Numbered from the stretch's first letter, positions 1-5,457 are shown. The stretch is 7,671 bases of DNA from Saccharicrinis sp. UBA6048 (GCA_002429115.1 DIYS01000049.1:1-7671), one strand, 5' to 3'. A program made the numbers and translations. The notes: a model not told the origin generated them from the letters alone.

Positions 1-1
1 G

Positions 2-112
2 GGTGTCTTTCGCACAAAACAGGAGTTGAAAAACAACTACCATCGCGATTATTCGGCATACATTGAGAACCCTTTCTTTCCGGATACAAAAATCAAGGCT
101 ATCTGGAAATAG
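2..112 (+). CDS. C-terminal end of an unidentified protein (5' end outside window)
   Basis: An open frame enters from the left edge and runs 36 codons to a TAG stop at 110-112; the other two + frames are closed earlier or make less sense. The visible tail is hydrophilic and aromatic-rich (it includes YSAYIENPFFPDTKIKAIWK), which looks like real protein rather than noise. I do not recognise the family: there is no catalytic motif, no transmembrane segment and no obvious beta-barrel end. The stop lies 14 bases inside the 3' end of the convergent thioesterase gene, so the two genes overlap tail to tail. No terminator hairpin is visible at this junction. The function is unknown. Confidence 0.6.
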   Translation, partial: GVFRTKQELKNNYHRDYSAYIENPFFPDTKIKAIWK

Positions 113-524
113 CCTCATCCATCAGTTCAGCTTGTAAAGCGTGACTATAATCAATACGTTGTGGTTGATTCTTCTCATTTAGTGACACCATCGTAAAATT
201 CGTTTCAATGGCTAATTGTCGTCCGGGCGTGTAAAGTTTCTCAACCCATATTTTTACATTCACTGTTAAGCGAACAGCTTCCGCTTTAACTACTACCGCA
301 ACTACTTCTATAATAGAGTCAGGCTCAATTGGCTTTAAGAATTGAATTTCGGAAGTATTGGCTGTAAACATGCGTTGGCGTGTATAGCGAGTTGCTGATA
401 TATACGCCGCTTCATCCATCCATTGCATGGCTTTGCCTCCAAATAAACTATTGTTGGCGTTTAAAGTGTTGGGAAATATTGCTTTACAGATGCGCGTTTC
501 GCTTAATTTATAATTATTTTCCAT
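99..524 (-). CDS. Acyl-CoA thioesterase, hotdog fold (YciA/BFIT-type)
   Basis: This predicted cytoplasmic enzyme of 141 aa would hydrolyse acyl-CoA to free acid and CoA. Near the N-terminus it has the acyl-CoA hydrolase signature: an Asn-containing segment before LFGG (residues 22-30), followed by the helix AMQWMDEAAYISATR (32-46). N22 and D37 match the usual catalytic Asn/Asp pair of the family. The rest is the alternating strand pattern of a single hotdog domain (about 55-115) with a short polar C-terminal tail. The frame is open back to an ATG at 578, but I chose the ATG at 524. The family begins at about MENNYKLSETR, and the extra 18 residues would be encoded by the divergent promoter and its palindrome. 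A TATTTTTG box sits 22 bases upstream of the chosen start. The gene diverges from the DUF134 operon. The acyl substrate cannot be predicted. Confidence 0.88.
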   Translation of the reverse strand: MENNYKLSETRICKAIFPNTLNANNSLFGGKAMQWMDEAAYISATRYTRQRMFTANTSEIQFLKPIEPDSIIEVVAVVVKAEAVRLTVNVKIWVEKLYTPGRQLAIETNFTMVSLNEKNQPQRIDYSHALQAELMDEAISR

Positions 525-545
525 CGTAGTTGTTAATTTATGATG

Positions 546-553
546 CAAAAATA
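546..553 (-). promoter_or_regulatory. Bacteroidota -7 promoter box for the thioesterase gene
   Basis: The - strand reads TATTTTTG, an exact match to the Bacteroidota consensus TAnnTTTG. It ends 22 bases before the thioesterase ATG at 524, so a start point around 540 would give a leader of roughly 15 nt. No convincing -33 TTTG is found at the usual 19-20 bp spacing; a central TTTG in the neighbouring palindrome is only 14 bp away. Confidence 0.55.
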
Positions 554-563
554 GCATTAGTAA

Positions 564-577
564 TGAACAAATGTTCA
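564..577. promoter_or_regulatory. Perfect inverted repeat, candidate operator of the divergent promoter
   Basis: The sequence TGAACAAATGTTCA has two perfect 6-bp arms (TGAACA/TGTTCA) around a 2-bp centre. It is exactly 10 bp from the - strand TATTTTTG box on one side and 10 bp from the + strand TATTTTTG box on the other. A dimeric regulator bound here would cover the upstream part of both promoters. The adjacent DUF134 helix-turn-helix protein is an obvious candidate (autoregulation), but that is inference. Confidence 0.55.
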
Positions 578-587
578 AAATAAATGG

Positions 588-595
588 TATTTTTG
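588..595 (+). promoter_or_regulatory. Bacteroidota -7 promoter box for the DUF134 operon
   Basis: The + strand reads TATTTTTG, identical to the box facing the other way at 546-553. It ends 19 bases before the ATG at 615, which implies a very short leader. No Shine-Dalgarno sequence lies before the ATG, as is usual in Bacteroidota. A clear -33 TTTG is lacking, which could mean that the promoter needs an activator. Confidence 0.55.
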
Positions 596-614
596 TCCAT
601 CAATTTTTCTCAAT

Positions 615-1010
615 ATGCCACGACCTAAAAGAAAAAGATTAATAGAAAAGCCTCCTCCGGTGGATGGCTTTAAGCCGTTTGGAGTACCAATGCAGGATCT
701 TGAGCCTGTTATCTTGTTGTATGAGGAGTATGAGGCAATACGATTGACAGATTATGAAAGATTAACACAGGAAGAAGCTGCGGTTAAAATGAACGTCTCA
801 CGTCCAACATTTACACGCATTTATGAGCGGGCTCGCTCAAATATGGCGAAGGCACTTGTTGAGGGTAAAGCGTTTATGATAGAAGGAGGCGATTTTCATT
901 CTGAGAATCATTGGTATAAATGTAATGCCTGTCAGAAGTTGAACATTGATCTGGCGGAAATTGACGAATGTCGCTATTGTGAGAGTAAGGATATCAGGGC
1001 TTTAAATTAG
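615..1010 (+). CDS. DUF134 (UPF0251) family helix-turn-helix protein with C-terminal zinc-ribbon-like motif
   Basis: A probable DNA-binding regulator of 131 aa. The N-terminal segment MPRPKRKR followed by a Pro-rich stretch, FKPFGVP and EAIRLTDYE is the hallmark of the DUF134/UPF0251 family. Residues 49-72 (RLTQEEAAVKMNVSRPTFTR) form a sigma-70 region 4-like helix-turn-helix. The C-terminal 30 residues hold two CxxC pairs (C103/C106 and C119/C122), a probable zinc or iron-sulfur knuckle added to the DNA-binding core. The gene starts a three-gene operon: the next ATG is only 5 bases after the stop, and the third gene encodes a NifX-like protein. DUF134 genes commonly neighbour such genes in other bacteria and archaea (recalled family knowledge). 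The Cys cluster may sense metal or redox state, and a palindrome at 564-577 could be its own operator; both are inferences. The family has no settled function. Confidence 0.88.
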   Translation: MPRPKRKRLIEKPPPVDGFKPFGVPMQDLEPVILLYEEYEAIRLTDYERLTQEEAAVKMNVSRPTFTRIYERARSNMAKALVEGKAFMIEGGDFHSENHWYKCNACQKLNIDLAEIDECRYCESKDIRALN

Positions 1011-1015
1011 AAGTT

Positions 1016-1231
1016 ATGGAAGGAAGAGAACAACGGGGAAATTGTATTTGTGTGAAATGCAATGTAAAATATCCTCACTATAAAGGGCAGCCATGTCGTG
1101 AAGAAAAATGTAGTAAGTGTGGTCAGCCTTTAATGCGCGAAGGAAGTTATCATCATCAATTATATTTAAAAAAAATAGGAGATCAAACGTATGAAAATAG
1201 CAATTCCGACAAGGGAAAATGTTGTAGATGA
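1016..1231 (+). CDS. Small Cys-rich zinc-ribbon/ferredoxin-like protein
   Basis: A 71-aa cytoplasmic protein with eight cysteines: C10, C12, C15, C27, C32, C35, C69 and C70. The core is CxCxxC, then PHYKGQPC, then CxxCGxPL, so two Cys knuckles could bind one Zn or an iron-sulfur centre. Small proteins of this pattern, often labelled ferredoxin or hypothetical, occur beside NifX-like genes (from memory, not searched). The last 41 bases overlap the start of the NifX-like gene in another frame. An A8 run at 1168-1175 contains the -1 slippery patterns T TTA AAA and A AAA AAA in the reading frame. A -1 shift there would give a 59-aa product ending NRRSNV at a TGA that overlaps the next ATG (ATGA at 1191-1194). 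The 71-aa and 59-aa forms share the whole Cys core and differ only in the tail. Electron transfer, metal carriage or a chaperone-like role are all possible. Confidence 0.75.
   Translation: MEGREQRGNCICVKCNVKYPHYKGQPCREEKCSKCGQPLMREGSYHHQLYLKKIGDQTYENSNSDKGKCCR
1177..1181 (+). promoter_or_regulatory. Shine-Dalgarno-like AGGAG before the NifX-like gene
   Basis: AGGAG lies 9 bases before the ATG at 1191 and inside the coding region of the upstream Cys-rich gene. It is the clearest SD sequence in the window. Most starts here have none, as is usual for Bacteroidota, so this site supports ATG 1191 as the true start. Confidence 0.5.
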
Positions 1232-1562
1232 TCATTTTGGACATTGTGAAGCCTATACGGTATACACAGTAAGCGATAATGCAATTGTTGAATCAGAGCA
1301 GCTTGCTTCACCTGAAGGATGCGGATGTAAAAGCAATATCGCCTCTGTTCTTCAGGAAAAAGGCGTAAAGGTAATGTTAGCAGGTAATATGGGAAATGGC
1401 GCTTTAAATAAGTTGAATGCACACGGTATTGATGTTATTAGAGGTTGCTCGGGAAATGTGAAAGAACTAGCAGAAGCCTACCTGGAAAAGAAATTATCAG
1501 ATTCGGGAGAAGGGTGTCAACAACACAATCAGCATGCAGCAGGTCATCAGTGCCAGCACTAA
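1191..1562 (+). CDS. Dinitrogenase iron-molybdenum cofactor biosynthesis domain protein (NifX/NifB C-terminal type) with His/Cys tail
   Basis: A 123-aa protein whose residues 1-102 match the small alpha/beta NifX-type domain (PF02579, MTH1175-like). It has MKIAIPT at the start, DDHFGHC at 13-19, CGCKS at 44-48, a glycine-rich AGNMGNGALNKL segment (64-75) and a GCSGNVKELAEAYL helix near the end (85-98). In nitrogen fixers this domain binds FeMo-cofactor precursors. Stand-alone homologues in non-fixers probably bind or store iron-sulfur or other metal clusters. The last 20 residues are rich in His, Gln and Cys (C109, H112, H115, H119, C121, H123), a likely extra metal-binding tail. The gene overlaps the upstream Cys-rich gene by 41 bases, so translation is probably coupled. 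No nif structural genes are in the window, so nitrogen fixation is not supported. Confidence 0.85.
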   Translation: MKIAIPTRENVVDDHFGHCEAYTVYTVSDNAIVESEQLASPEGCGCKSNIASVLQEKGVKVMLAGNMGNGALNKLNAHGIDVIRGCSGNVKELAEAYLEKKLSDSGEGCQQHNQHAAGHQCQH

Positions 1563-1586
1563 TTGACATGTCAGCAAGGTATTTGA

Positions 1587-1613
1587 GGCTATCTGTTCAG
1601 ATGGCCTTTTTTT
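1587..1613 (+). terminator. Intrinsic terminator of the DUF134/NifX-like operon
   Basis: GGCTATCTG (1587-1595) and CAGATGGCC (1598-1606) pair with one T-G wobble, and seven T follow at 1607-1613. The closing G-C at the apex may open to give a GTTC loop. The hairpin is 25 bases after the NifX-like stop. It is directional: there is no T-run on the - strand side. Its right arm and T-run are also the last codons of the photolyase gene. Confidence 0.85.
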
Positions 1614-2898
1614 CGTTTAAAGCTTTTTTATAGCTTGAAATTGCTCTTTCCCTTGCAGCTTTGTGTTCTACAATTGGCGCAGGATAGTTACTGCTATTAA
1701 AGTCATCAATCCATTGACGAATATATTTAAGTTCAGGATCAAATTTTTTTTGCTGTTCTGACGGATTAAAAATTCTGAAATAAGGAGCTGCATCGCAACC
1801 TGTTCCTGCAGCCCACTGCCAGTTGCCGTTGTTGGATGCTAACTCGTAATCCAATAGCTTTTCGGCAAAATAAGCTTCGCCCCAGCGCCAGTCAATCAGC
1901 AGATGTTTGCAGAGAAAACTGGCACATACCATACGCACCCTATTGTGCATAAAACCTGTAGTATTTAACTGACGCATACCTGCATCAACCATCGGGTAGC
2001 CGGTTGTGCCATTACACCAATGCTTAAACTCTGCTTCATTGTTTCGCCAACGAATGGCATTATAGGATGCTTTAAAATTATTGCTCACAACATGAGGGAA
2101 ATGAACGAGTATCTGCAGAAAGAACTCCCGCCATATTAATTCGCTGAGGAATACCTCATGATTATCACCCAAATGATTCAATATTTGTCTGATGCTAATG
2201 GTGCCAAAGCGCAAGTGCGGACCAAGGTGCGTGGTGCTGTCCAGTGATGGTATATCTCGCTCTTCAGCATAATGATCCAGATTACTTAAGTTCCAATCAG
2301 GCACGTAAATGGAGGAAGTTTTTAAACCTAAAGAATCAAGTGTAGGAAATGGAATCGTGTGCTTAAGGAAATTAGTCGATCTAAGGTGTTCAGTCTTTGT
2401 TTTATCCTTTTCATACAGACTGAGCCATTGCTTTTTATAGGGAGTATATACAGTATAAGGTGAAGCATCTTTTTTCAGAATTTTATCTGCCTCAAAGATG
2501 ACATGGTCCTGATGTTGAACTACTTTAATGTTGTTGTCCTGTAAAAGTTTTGTAATACGTTCGTCCCGTTGAATAGCATACGGTTCGTAGTCGCGATTAA
2601 AGTGGACTTCAGCAATATCAAATTGACTAATAATCTCTTTCCAGATATCAATTGCTTGCCCCTTTTTTATATGAATACCACTTGAAGACGATTGTGATAA
2701 ATGCTCATTAATCCTGTTTAGTTGTTGATATATAAAGGTTACTCGTGCGTCGTCAACAGGGAGTTCATCAATAATATTATCATCAAAAATAAATAATGGA
2801 AGCACCGGATATGGCGAGGCCAATGCGGCGTTTAAGGCTGGGTTATCCTCCAATCGCAAATCGCGCCGAAACCAATGTATGTTAATCGTTTCTTTCAT
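1597..2898 (-). CDS. phrB: Class I CPD deoxyribodipyrimidine photolyase
   Basis: A 433-aa flavoenzyme that uses blue light to split UV-induced cyclobutane pyrimidine dimers. Residues 1-130 are the antenna-binding Rossmann-like domain, starting IHWFRRDLRLEDNPAL; E105 in FNRDYEP aligns with an E. coli residue that contacts the folate antenna. The helical FAD domain follows, with THLGPHLRFGTIS (223-235), SELIWREFF (252-260), GYPMVDAGMRQLNTTGFMHN (300-319) and DAAPYFRIFNP (369-379). By alignment from memory with E. coli PhrB, E253 and W256 match the dimer-contacting E274 and W277, and N356 matches the flavin N5 partner N378. W284, W337 and W360 match the photoreduction Trp triad W306/W359/W382. 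All key residues are therefore present, and the protein should be an active repair enzyme rather than a cryptochrome. The ATG overlaps the upstream SDR stop (ATGA), indicating coupling. The final codons lie in the convergent operon's terminator. Confidence 0.95.
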   Translation of the reverse strand: MKETINIHWFRRDLRLEDNPALNAALASPYPVLPLFIFDDNIIDELPVDDARVTFIYQQLNRINEHLSQSSSSGIHIKKGQAIDIWKEIISQFDIAEVHFNRDYEPYAIQRDERITKLLQDNNIKVVQHQDHVIFEADKILKKDASPYTVYTPYKKQWLSLYEKDKTKTEHLRSTNFLKHTIPFPTLDSLGLKTSSIYVPDWNLSNLDHYAEERDIPSLDSTTHLGPHLRFGTISIRQILNHLGDNHEVFLSELIWREFFLQILVHFPHVVSNNFKASYNAIRWRNNEAEFKHWCNGTTGYPMVDAGMRQLNTTGFMHNRVRMVCASFLCKHLLIDWRWGEAYFAEKLLDYELASNNGNWQWAAGTGCDAAPYFRIFNPSEQQKKFDPELKYIRQWIDDFNSSNYPAPIVEHKAARERAISSYKKALNEKKAI

Positions 2899-4310
2899 TT
2901 AGCAAGTTGATTGATCATACCATTAAATATATAGTGGTGAAAGGGCAGAACAGTATACCAATATAATCGACCCAACAGTCCTTTGGGACGAAATGTGGCT
3001 GTTTGGACCAGCGTATCGCCATTGAGTCTGAACTCGAGCCAAGCTTCACCCGGTAATTTCATTTCTGCATATAAAAGCAGGCGTGCTTCGGTTTTGTTGG
3101 CATAAAGAACGCGCCAGAAATCAATCACGTCACCACTTTCAATTTTAGTTCGTTGTGTACGTCCACGGCGTAATCCAACGCCACCGCTCAACCGATCAAG
3201 AAAACCTCGAAGTTGCCACAGCCAATTAGCATGATGCCAACCTGTTATGCCACCAATGCGCCATATTTTTTCCAGTGTTACATTGCTTTTATTGACTTTC
3301 GCTTTGCGTTTATCTATGTAACAGCCAAACGTAGGGACTTCAATAAAATCGGACAACTTAAAATCGTGATTGCTGATGACGAGCGCATCTTTCCAGCTTG
3401 AAAGTATTTGTTCGTCTTTTATTTCACTAAAAGCTGCCTGCAGGGCTTTTTCATAGCTTATTGGTTCAATGCCTAATAATTCATTAATTGATTTATTTCT
3501 GCAAATAACCTCAATCTTCATGCTGTCAACCAATGCTATGGCCAGTTTGTAGCTGGTGGTTGTGATAAAATATAACCAGTAGGAGGACAGCCGGGGTGTC
3601 ATGACCGGCACAACCCTGATGTATCGCTTAAGTTTTCTGATCTTAGCATAACCTAAGAGCATTTGCTTATAGGTAAGGAGATCGGGACCTCCAATGTCAA
3701 AATTTTGATTGAATGTACCTGGATGATTGATTGTTACCATTAAAAACTTAATCACGTCGGATATGGCAATTGGTTGACAATAGGTATTCAACCATTTTGG
3801 TGTAATCATTACAGGTAGTTTTTCAACCAGATCACGAATGATTTCAAAGGAGGCACTGCCAGAACCAATGATAATACCGGCACGAAGCGTCGTTAAGGCA
3901 TAAGAGCCTTTTGATAGTTCTGCTTCTACATTCTTTCTTGATTGTAAATGTGGCGAAAGCTCTTTTTCATTAATAATGCCACTAAGGTAAATGACCTGTT
4001 TAACTTGAGTTTGTTCCAAAGCCTCCCTGAAATTAATGGTAGATTCCAGTTCCTTTTGCTGGTAGTTTTTATCGCTTGACATAGAATGTACCAGGTAAAA
4101 GGCAATATCTATGTCTTTGGGAATGTTGAGAAGTGATGTTTTATCCGTTAAGTCTGCCTCTGTAACACTCACAAATTCCTCATAGTATTCAGGTATATGA
4201 AAACGCATATGATCGCGCACCAGGCAGGTGACATGATGTCCCTTCTGTATCAAATTTGGGAGTAAGCGTTTACCAATATATCCGGTAGCACCGGTTAATA
4301 ATACCTTCAT
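2895..4310 (-). CDS. Atypical SDR NAD(P)-binding protein fused to DUF2867 (YbjT-like)
   Basis: A 471-aa two-domain protein. The N-terminal half is a Rossmann fold of the NmrA/complex I 39-kDa-like atypical SDR type. It has the dinucleotide motif TGATGYIG at 6-13, a first-strand/helix pattern MKVLLTGATGYIGKRLL, an acidic EADLTD turn near 51-56 and the segment FYLVHSMSS near 71-79. The YxxxK catalytic pair of classical SDRs is not evident, so it may bind a nucleotide without being a typical dehydrogenase. The C-terminal part (about 325-471) is a DUF2867 domain, seen in ITGWHHANWLWQLRGFLDRL, then GGVGLRRGR, DVIDFWRVL and a hydrophobic, aromatic end. The substrate is unknown. The stop overlaps the photolyase start by four bases, so both are probably made from one message. 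SDR/DUF2867 genes near photolyase-like genes are familiar in other bacteria (from memory), which suggests a light or oxidative stress role. Confidence 0.88.
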   Translation of the reverse strand: MKVLLTGATGYIGKRLLPNLIQKGHHVTCLVRDHMRFHIPEYYEEFVSVTEADLTDKTSLLNIPKDIDIAFYLVHSMSSDKNYQQKELESTINFREALEQTQVKQVIYLSGIINEKELSPHLQSRKNVEAELSKGSYALTTLRAGIIIGSGSASFEIIRDLVEKLPVMITPKWLNTYCQPIAISDVIKFLMVTINHPGTFNQNFDIGGPDLLTYKQMLLGYAKIRKLKRYIRVVPVMTPRLSSYWLYFITTTSYKLAIALVDSMKIEVICRNKSINELLGIEPISYEKALQAAFSEIKDEQILSSWKDALVISNHDFKLSDFIEVPTFGCYIDKRKAKVNKSNVTLEKIWRIGGITGWHHANWLWQLRGFLDRLSGGVGLRRGRTQRTKIESGDVIDFWRVLYANKTEARLLLYAEMKLPGEAWLEFRLNGDTLVQTATFRPKGLLGRLYWYTVLPFHHYIFNGMINQLAK

Positions 4311-4378
4311 GCAAATATAATGCGTTAAAGGTGCTAAATGTTCAGTAATTAATCAGAATGTATAAACAAAAAAATGGT

Positions 4379-5257
4379 TTATCCTTTAGCAAACTTTCTT
4401 GCCAGTATTGGATATAGAAAAACAGCCATCAAAATAACAAGCGTACCAATGTAAAAGCCCCCAGACATAAACTCGCTTTGTCCAAAAATGAAGAAAGCTA
4501 AAAAGATGCCGTACACAGGTTCCATATTAATTGCTAGAACGACGGTGTAAGCCGACAGTACTTTCATAACGTCCACGGATACAACAAAGGCATAAGCTGT
4601 GCAAACAACTCCTAAAATAATAACATAAATGATGTCGGAAGTGCTTGGCTGTAGTAAGTTATAAGGTAATGTGTTAGTAGCTAAAAGGAAAATACCAATG
4701 GCCACAAACCCACTCAGCATTTCATAAAAGCTAATGGTAACCGGATGATACTTGTTAATAAACTGCTTGTTAAGTACCGTAAATAAACCGGCCAGAAATG
4801 CAGATGTTAAAGCAGTAATAATTCCTTCCAGATAATTAAACTCAAACTGAAAGATCAGGTAGAGCCCAATGATAATGATGAATCCGATGAATACTTCGAG
4901 CCACTTAATTTTTTTGCGGAAGATAATTGGTTCTAAAAAACTGGCAAATAAAGTGGTGGATGCCATGCAACCCAAGGTGACTGACACATTTGAAATTTTC
5001 ACGGCATGAAAAAAAGTGATCCAATGCAGTGCCACGACCAATCCAACACCCATGATGCGCATACTGTTGGCAAAACCAATGTTTATAGGGGTTTTCTTAT
5101 ACCAAATATAAATACCCAAAGCCAATGATGCGATAATCATCCGGTACCATACCATTTGTGGTGCTGGTAAAGTAATTAGCTTGCCCAAAATTGCAGTAAA
5201 TCCATACAGCAAAACAACGAAATGCAATTTTAAGTGATTCTTTAATAGATCATTCAT
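4379..5257 (-). CDS. DMT-superfamily EamA transporter, ten membrane helices
   Basis: A 292-aa inner-membrane protein with two tandem EamA repeats (about residues 10-130 and 145-285), each giving about five hydrophobic helices. Typical elements are the helix VWYRMIIASLALGIYIWYKK after the first helix, FLEPIIFRKK closing repeat one, and NMEPVYGIFLAFFIFG in repeat two. The Glu that often follows the last motif is Gln here. Members export metabolites, amino acids or drugs, and the substrate cannot be told from sequence. The frame is open to an ATG at 5308, but I chose ATG 5257 (MNDLLKNHLKLHFVV). It places a short cytoplasmic tail before helix 1, while the longer form would start inside an intergenic repeat. 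The SDR gene follows 68 bases downstream on the same strand with no terminator visible between them, so partial co-transcription is possible. Confidence 0.9.
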   Translation of the reverse strand: MNDLLKNHLKLHFVVLLYGFTAILGKLITLPAPQMVWYRMIIASLALGIYIWYKKTPINIGFANSMRIMGVGLVVALHWITFFHAVKISNVSVTLGCMASTTLFASFLEPIIFRKKIKWLEVFIGFIIIIGLYLIFQFEFNYLEGIITALTSAFLAGLFTVLNKQFINKYHPVTISFYEMLSGFVAIGIFLLATNTLPYNLLQPSTSDIIYVIILGVVCTAYAFVVSVDVMKVLSAYTVVLAINMEPVYGIFLAFFIFGQSEFMSGGFYIGTLVILMAVFLYPILARKFAKG

Positions 5258-5270
5258 AGTAATACACTGG

Positions 5271-5355
5271 TTAATTTCCCTAAGCTGGACAAGCCAGAAA
5301 AGTATCAAGTATCAAGATGTGAGTATCAAGATGATACTCAGCTTGCTTAAATTAA
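5271..5355. repeat. 85-bp imperfect palindrome with tandem GTATCAA units, MITE-like or leader structure
   Basis: The ends TTAATTTCCCTAAGCTG (5271-5287) and CAGCTTGCTTAAATTAA (5339-5355) are inverted repeats with 13 of 17 bases paired; the mismatch is four contiguous inner positions. Inside, GTATCAA occurs at 5302-5308, 5309-5315 and 5323-5329. AGTATCAAGATG occurs twice (5308-5319 and 5322-5333). TGAGTATC (5320-5327) and GATACTCA (5333-5340) form a perfect 8-bp hairpin with loop AAGAT. The GATACT arm could pair with any of the three AGTATC copies, so alternative folds are possible. The unit ends 13 bases before the transporter ATG. It may be a small non-autonomous mobile repeat or part of the transporter's 5' leader. 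Confidence 0.5.
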
Positions 5356-5378
5356 TCTTTAAAAAAATACACTGCTTG

Positions 5379-5395
5379 CCCCGAGTTTCTCGGGG
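5379..5395. other. GC-rich perfect hairpin in the transporter leader
   Basis: CCCCGAG and CTCGGGG form a 7-bp perfect stem with a TTT loop, strongly GC-rich against an AT-rich background. On the - strand a T-run follows only 11 bases later, and on the + strand only AATTTCAATTTTT follows, so it is not a canonical terminator in either direction. It could still weakly end the - strand genes that stop at 5567, or be part of the transporter leader. Confidence 0.4.
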
Positions 5396-5427
5396 AATTT
5401 CAATTTTTAGAGACTATAAAGCAGCCA

Positions 5428-5435
5428 CAAAAATA
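5428..5435 (-). promoter_or_regulatory. Candidate -7 box for the EamA transporter gene
   Basis: The - strand reads TATTTTTG, an exact TAnnTTTG match and identical to the two boxes at 546-553 and 588-595. A start point near 5421 would give a structured leader of about 165 nt before ATG 5257. No clear -33 element is seen. Confidence 0.4.
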
Positions 5436-5457
5436 TAAATCTTTGAACTATTCACGC

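Noticed and set aside
525..578. N-terminal extension of the thioesterase from the ATG at 578
   Set aside because: It would encode 18 extra residues from the palindrome and promoter box region, has no counterpart in the hotdog family, and the TATTTTTG box points to the ATG at 524.
1014..1422. Open - strand frames opposite the Cys-rich and NifX-like genes
   Set aside because: They overlap convincing + strand genes, have no family features, and read as antisense shadows.
615..1562. Nitrogen fixation cluster
   Set aside because: Only a NifX-type domain is present; no nitrogenase structural, NifB radical SAM, NifE/N or ferredoxin genes of a nif cluster are in the window.
1445..1633. + strand frame across the operon terminator
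   Set aside because: It overlaps the NifX-like gene in another frame, runs through the terminator hairpin, and has no recognisable protein pattern.
3213..3401. + strand frame inside the SDR-DUF2867 gene
   Set aside because: It is antisense to a well-supported gene and has no start signal or family match.
4312..4319. TATATTTG on the - strand as promoter of the SDR gene
   Set aside because: It matches TAnnTTTG, but the ATG is only one base further, so a transcript starting at the normal distance would lack this start codon; the next in-frame ATG would destroy the nucleotide-binding motif.
4336..4344. AAATGTTCA as a second copy of the half-operator seen at 569-577
   Set aside because: A single 9-base match is expected by chance many times in this window, and no second arm is present.
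5258..5308. N-terminal extension of the EamA transporter from the ATG at 5308
   Set aside because: The start would lie inside the GTATCAA repeat element, and the shorter start at 5257 gives the normal short tail before the first helix.
5379..5395. GC hairpin as an intrinsic terminator
   Set aside because: No T-run follows directly on either strand; I keep it as a hairpin of unknown role.
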